Part shown: positions 63,198 to 64,000 of the stretch, one piece after another | Numbering within the stretch: the first letter of the stretch is position 1 | How the letters are laid out: each line of letters starts with the position of its first letter | From: Odoribacter sp. AF15-53 | Lineage (GTDB): Bacteria > Bacteroidota > Bacteroidia > Bacteroidales > Marinifilaceae | Length of the DNA stretch: 64,000 nt | Direction of reading: 5' to 3' | Assembly: GCF_003479425.1 (NCBI RefSeq) | Contig: NZ_QUHC01000002.1 | Coordinates: 1-64,000 of the forward strand | Translations under genes and position numbers: made by a program | The notes under the pieces: model-generated | What the model saw: only the letters and a program-made list of their open reading frames with translations | Told to the model about the DNA's origin: nothing | Database searches by the model: none

Positions 63198-63283
63198 AGC
63201 AGGGCAAGCTGCCGCGACAAAGCGCCCCACAGGGGTCCATCGACTTTATGGACTTTACAGACCTTATGGACTTTATTGACTCT
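63198..63283. repeat. Interspersed 9-bp-unit repeat element, copy E
   Basis: One-sided copy: CAGGGCAAGCTGCCG, ACAAAGCGCCCCACAGGGGT, then TTTATGGAC-type 9-bp units. It lies between the antiporter stop and the dnaX stop, next to AT-rich TTTAGATTTTAAATTTTAGA sequence. Confidence 0.75.
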
Positions 63284-63295
63284 TTTTCAATTACG

Positions 63296-64000
63296 TTATT
63301 CAATTTCCAGCCCGAACAGAGCCTTCAATTCTCCCACGGCAGGATTAATCGACACGAAATGCTCGAACTTATCTTTGGCCGTGAAAAGACGTTTTTTATC
63401 CTGCCCGTCTTCGGGTTCCATGTAAACCTGGGCATTCAAAGTAATAAAACCATTAGACAATTTCTTCGACAGAAAAGAGAGTAAGTAAGGATGCAAATCC
63501 ATGACTTTCGTCAACAAGAAATCATTATCCACCTCAATCGTAATAACAAACCCTTCCACTTTCGGGGTATGCGAGGTCAGGGCGATTTTTACAGCCGTAT
63601 CTTCCTGCGACGTACCAATATAAGCCTCCAAAGCAGCAGAAACATCCGCCACGGTAAATTCATTTCGTGCCTTTATCTTGTTTTCATTGGCCTGAGTTTT
63701 CTCTCCTTCATGTTGCACCCGCAAATCCTCTTTCGTTTCCGCCATAGCCATTTTCAGCTTGAACGAACGAGGAGGTTCCGCCTTGTAGGTGTTGGCTTTC
63801 GGGGACGTAGTTGTAGACGCAACCGCAGTAGGGGCAGCAACAGCCCCACCACCCTCTTGTTGGAATTTACCGTTAAAACCTTCTATCTTTAGTAACCCGG
63901 CAAATTCCTCTATACTAAGACTTTTTTTTTTAATTCATTAATCTGACACAACTTGATCAAGGTAAGCTCCACGCACAAACGTTTCTCCATGCGAATTTTA
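63296..64000 (-). CDS. dnaX: DNA polymerase III subunit gamma/tau, 3' part, split at a nine-A run
   Basis: The upstream frame (64000 to about 63920) reads EKRLCVELTLIKLCQINEL, typical of the end of the DnaX clamp-loader domains, then enters nine A's (63922-63930) and stops at TAG (KKS-stop). The tau tail is in another frame: SLSIEEFAGLLKIEGFNG, an Ala/Thr/Pro-rich linker (about 63870-63770), then the C-terminal domain TVADVSAALEAYIGTSQED to ALFGLEIE. Joining them needs eight or eleven A's, or a +1 or -2 ribosomal shift. This may be programmed slippage, as in Thermus dnaX with its run of nine A's, or a sequencing error. The gene continues beyond the window. Confidence 0.8.

Overview
The window looks like a chromosome segment of a gut Bacteroidales bacterium. 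The signs are surface lipoproteins with acidic residues right after the lipid cysteine, TonB-dependent receptors paired with lipoproteins, Mfa/FimA-type fimbriae, DUF3575/DUF3868 envelope proteins, TAnnTTTG -7 boxes with TTTG -33 boxes, and a lack of Shine-Dalgarno sites. An Odoribacteraceae member such as Butyricimonas is a plausible but unproven guess.

Bases 1-1090 are the right edge of an integrated element: a truncated tyrosine recombinase and a duplicated 3' half of a glycine tRNA. Bases 1280-19900 are devoted to cobalamin. Three cobalamin riboswitches control (i) an AspT/YidE-type transporter, (ii) a leftward operon of btuB, btuG, a PKD-type lipoprotein and two leucine-rich-repeat lipoproteins, and (iii) a rightward operon of a beta-propeller lipoprotein, a second btuB, a PKD-propeller lipoprotein and a PKD lipoprotein with a tryptophan-rich C-terminal domain. 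Bases 19900-27300 hold a fimbrial operon (DUF3575, DUF3868/OmpA, major subunit, Mfa2-like subunit, large tip-like lipoprotein) divergent from a serine recombinase.

Bases 27300-49340 are mostly housekeeping and stress genes: two AraC regulators, a coiled-coil lipoprotein, an L,D-transpeptidase, methionine aminopeptidase, an SF1 helicase, flavodoxin, a B12-type radical SAM protein, a ferritin-like protein, type II NADH dehydrogenase, a FadL porin, an S4 protein, a probable 6S-like RNA, a zinc-type P-ATPase/Fur/HMA cluster, HxlR and DJ-1 proteins, and a thioredoxin-fold lipoprotein. Bases 49570-54140 hold two paralogous HTH regulators around an HU gene, then an orphan DUF3575-DUF3868/OmpA pair. 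That pair is followed by four tandem copies of a structured hairpin element and by MITE-like repeats. Bases 55000-64000 hold exonuclease III, phosphoglycerate mutase, a phospholipase A, a small membrane protein, a Pit phosphate transporter with its DUF47 partner, an NapH-like ferredoxin, a KefB-type antiporter, and the 3' part of dnaX, interrupted at a run of nine A's.

The intergenic regions are rich in repeats. A family of five interspersed elements (9-bp AT-rich units flanking a GC-rich core with hairpins) recurs at about 31.5, 37.2, 47.0, 48.2 and 63.2 kb. The 31.5 kb copy sits inside 30-bp terminal inverted repeats bounded by a 10-bp direct repeat. The strongest candidates for undescribed biology are the four-hairpin array at 54.2-54.5 kb, with compensatory stem changes, and the leucine-rich-repeat lipoproteins in a cobalamin operon.
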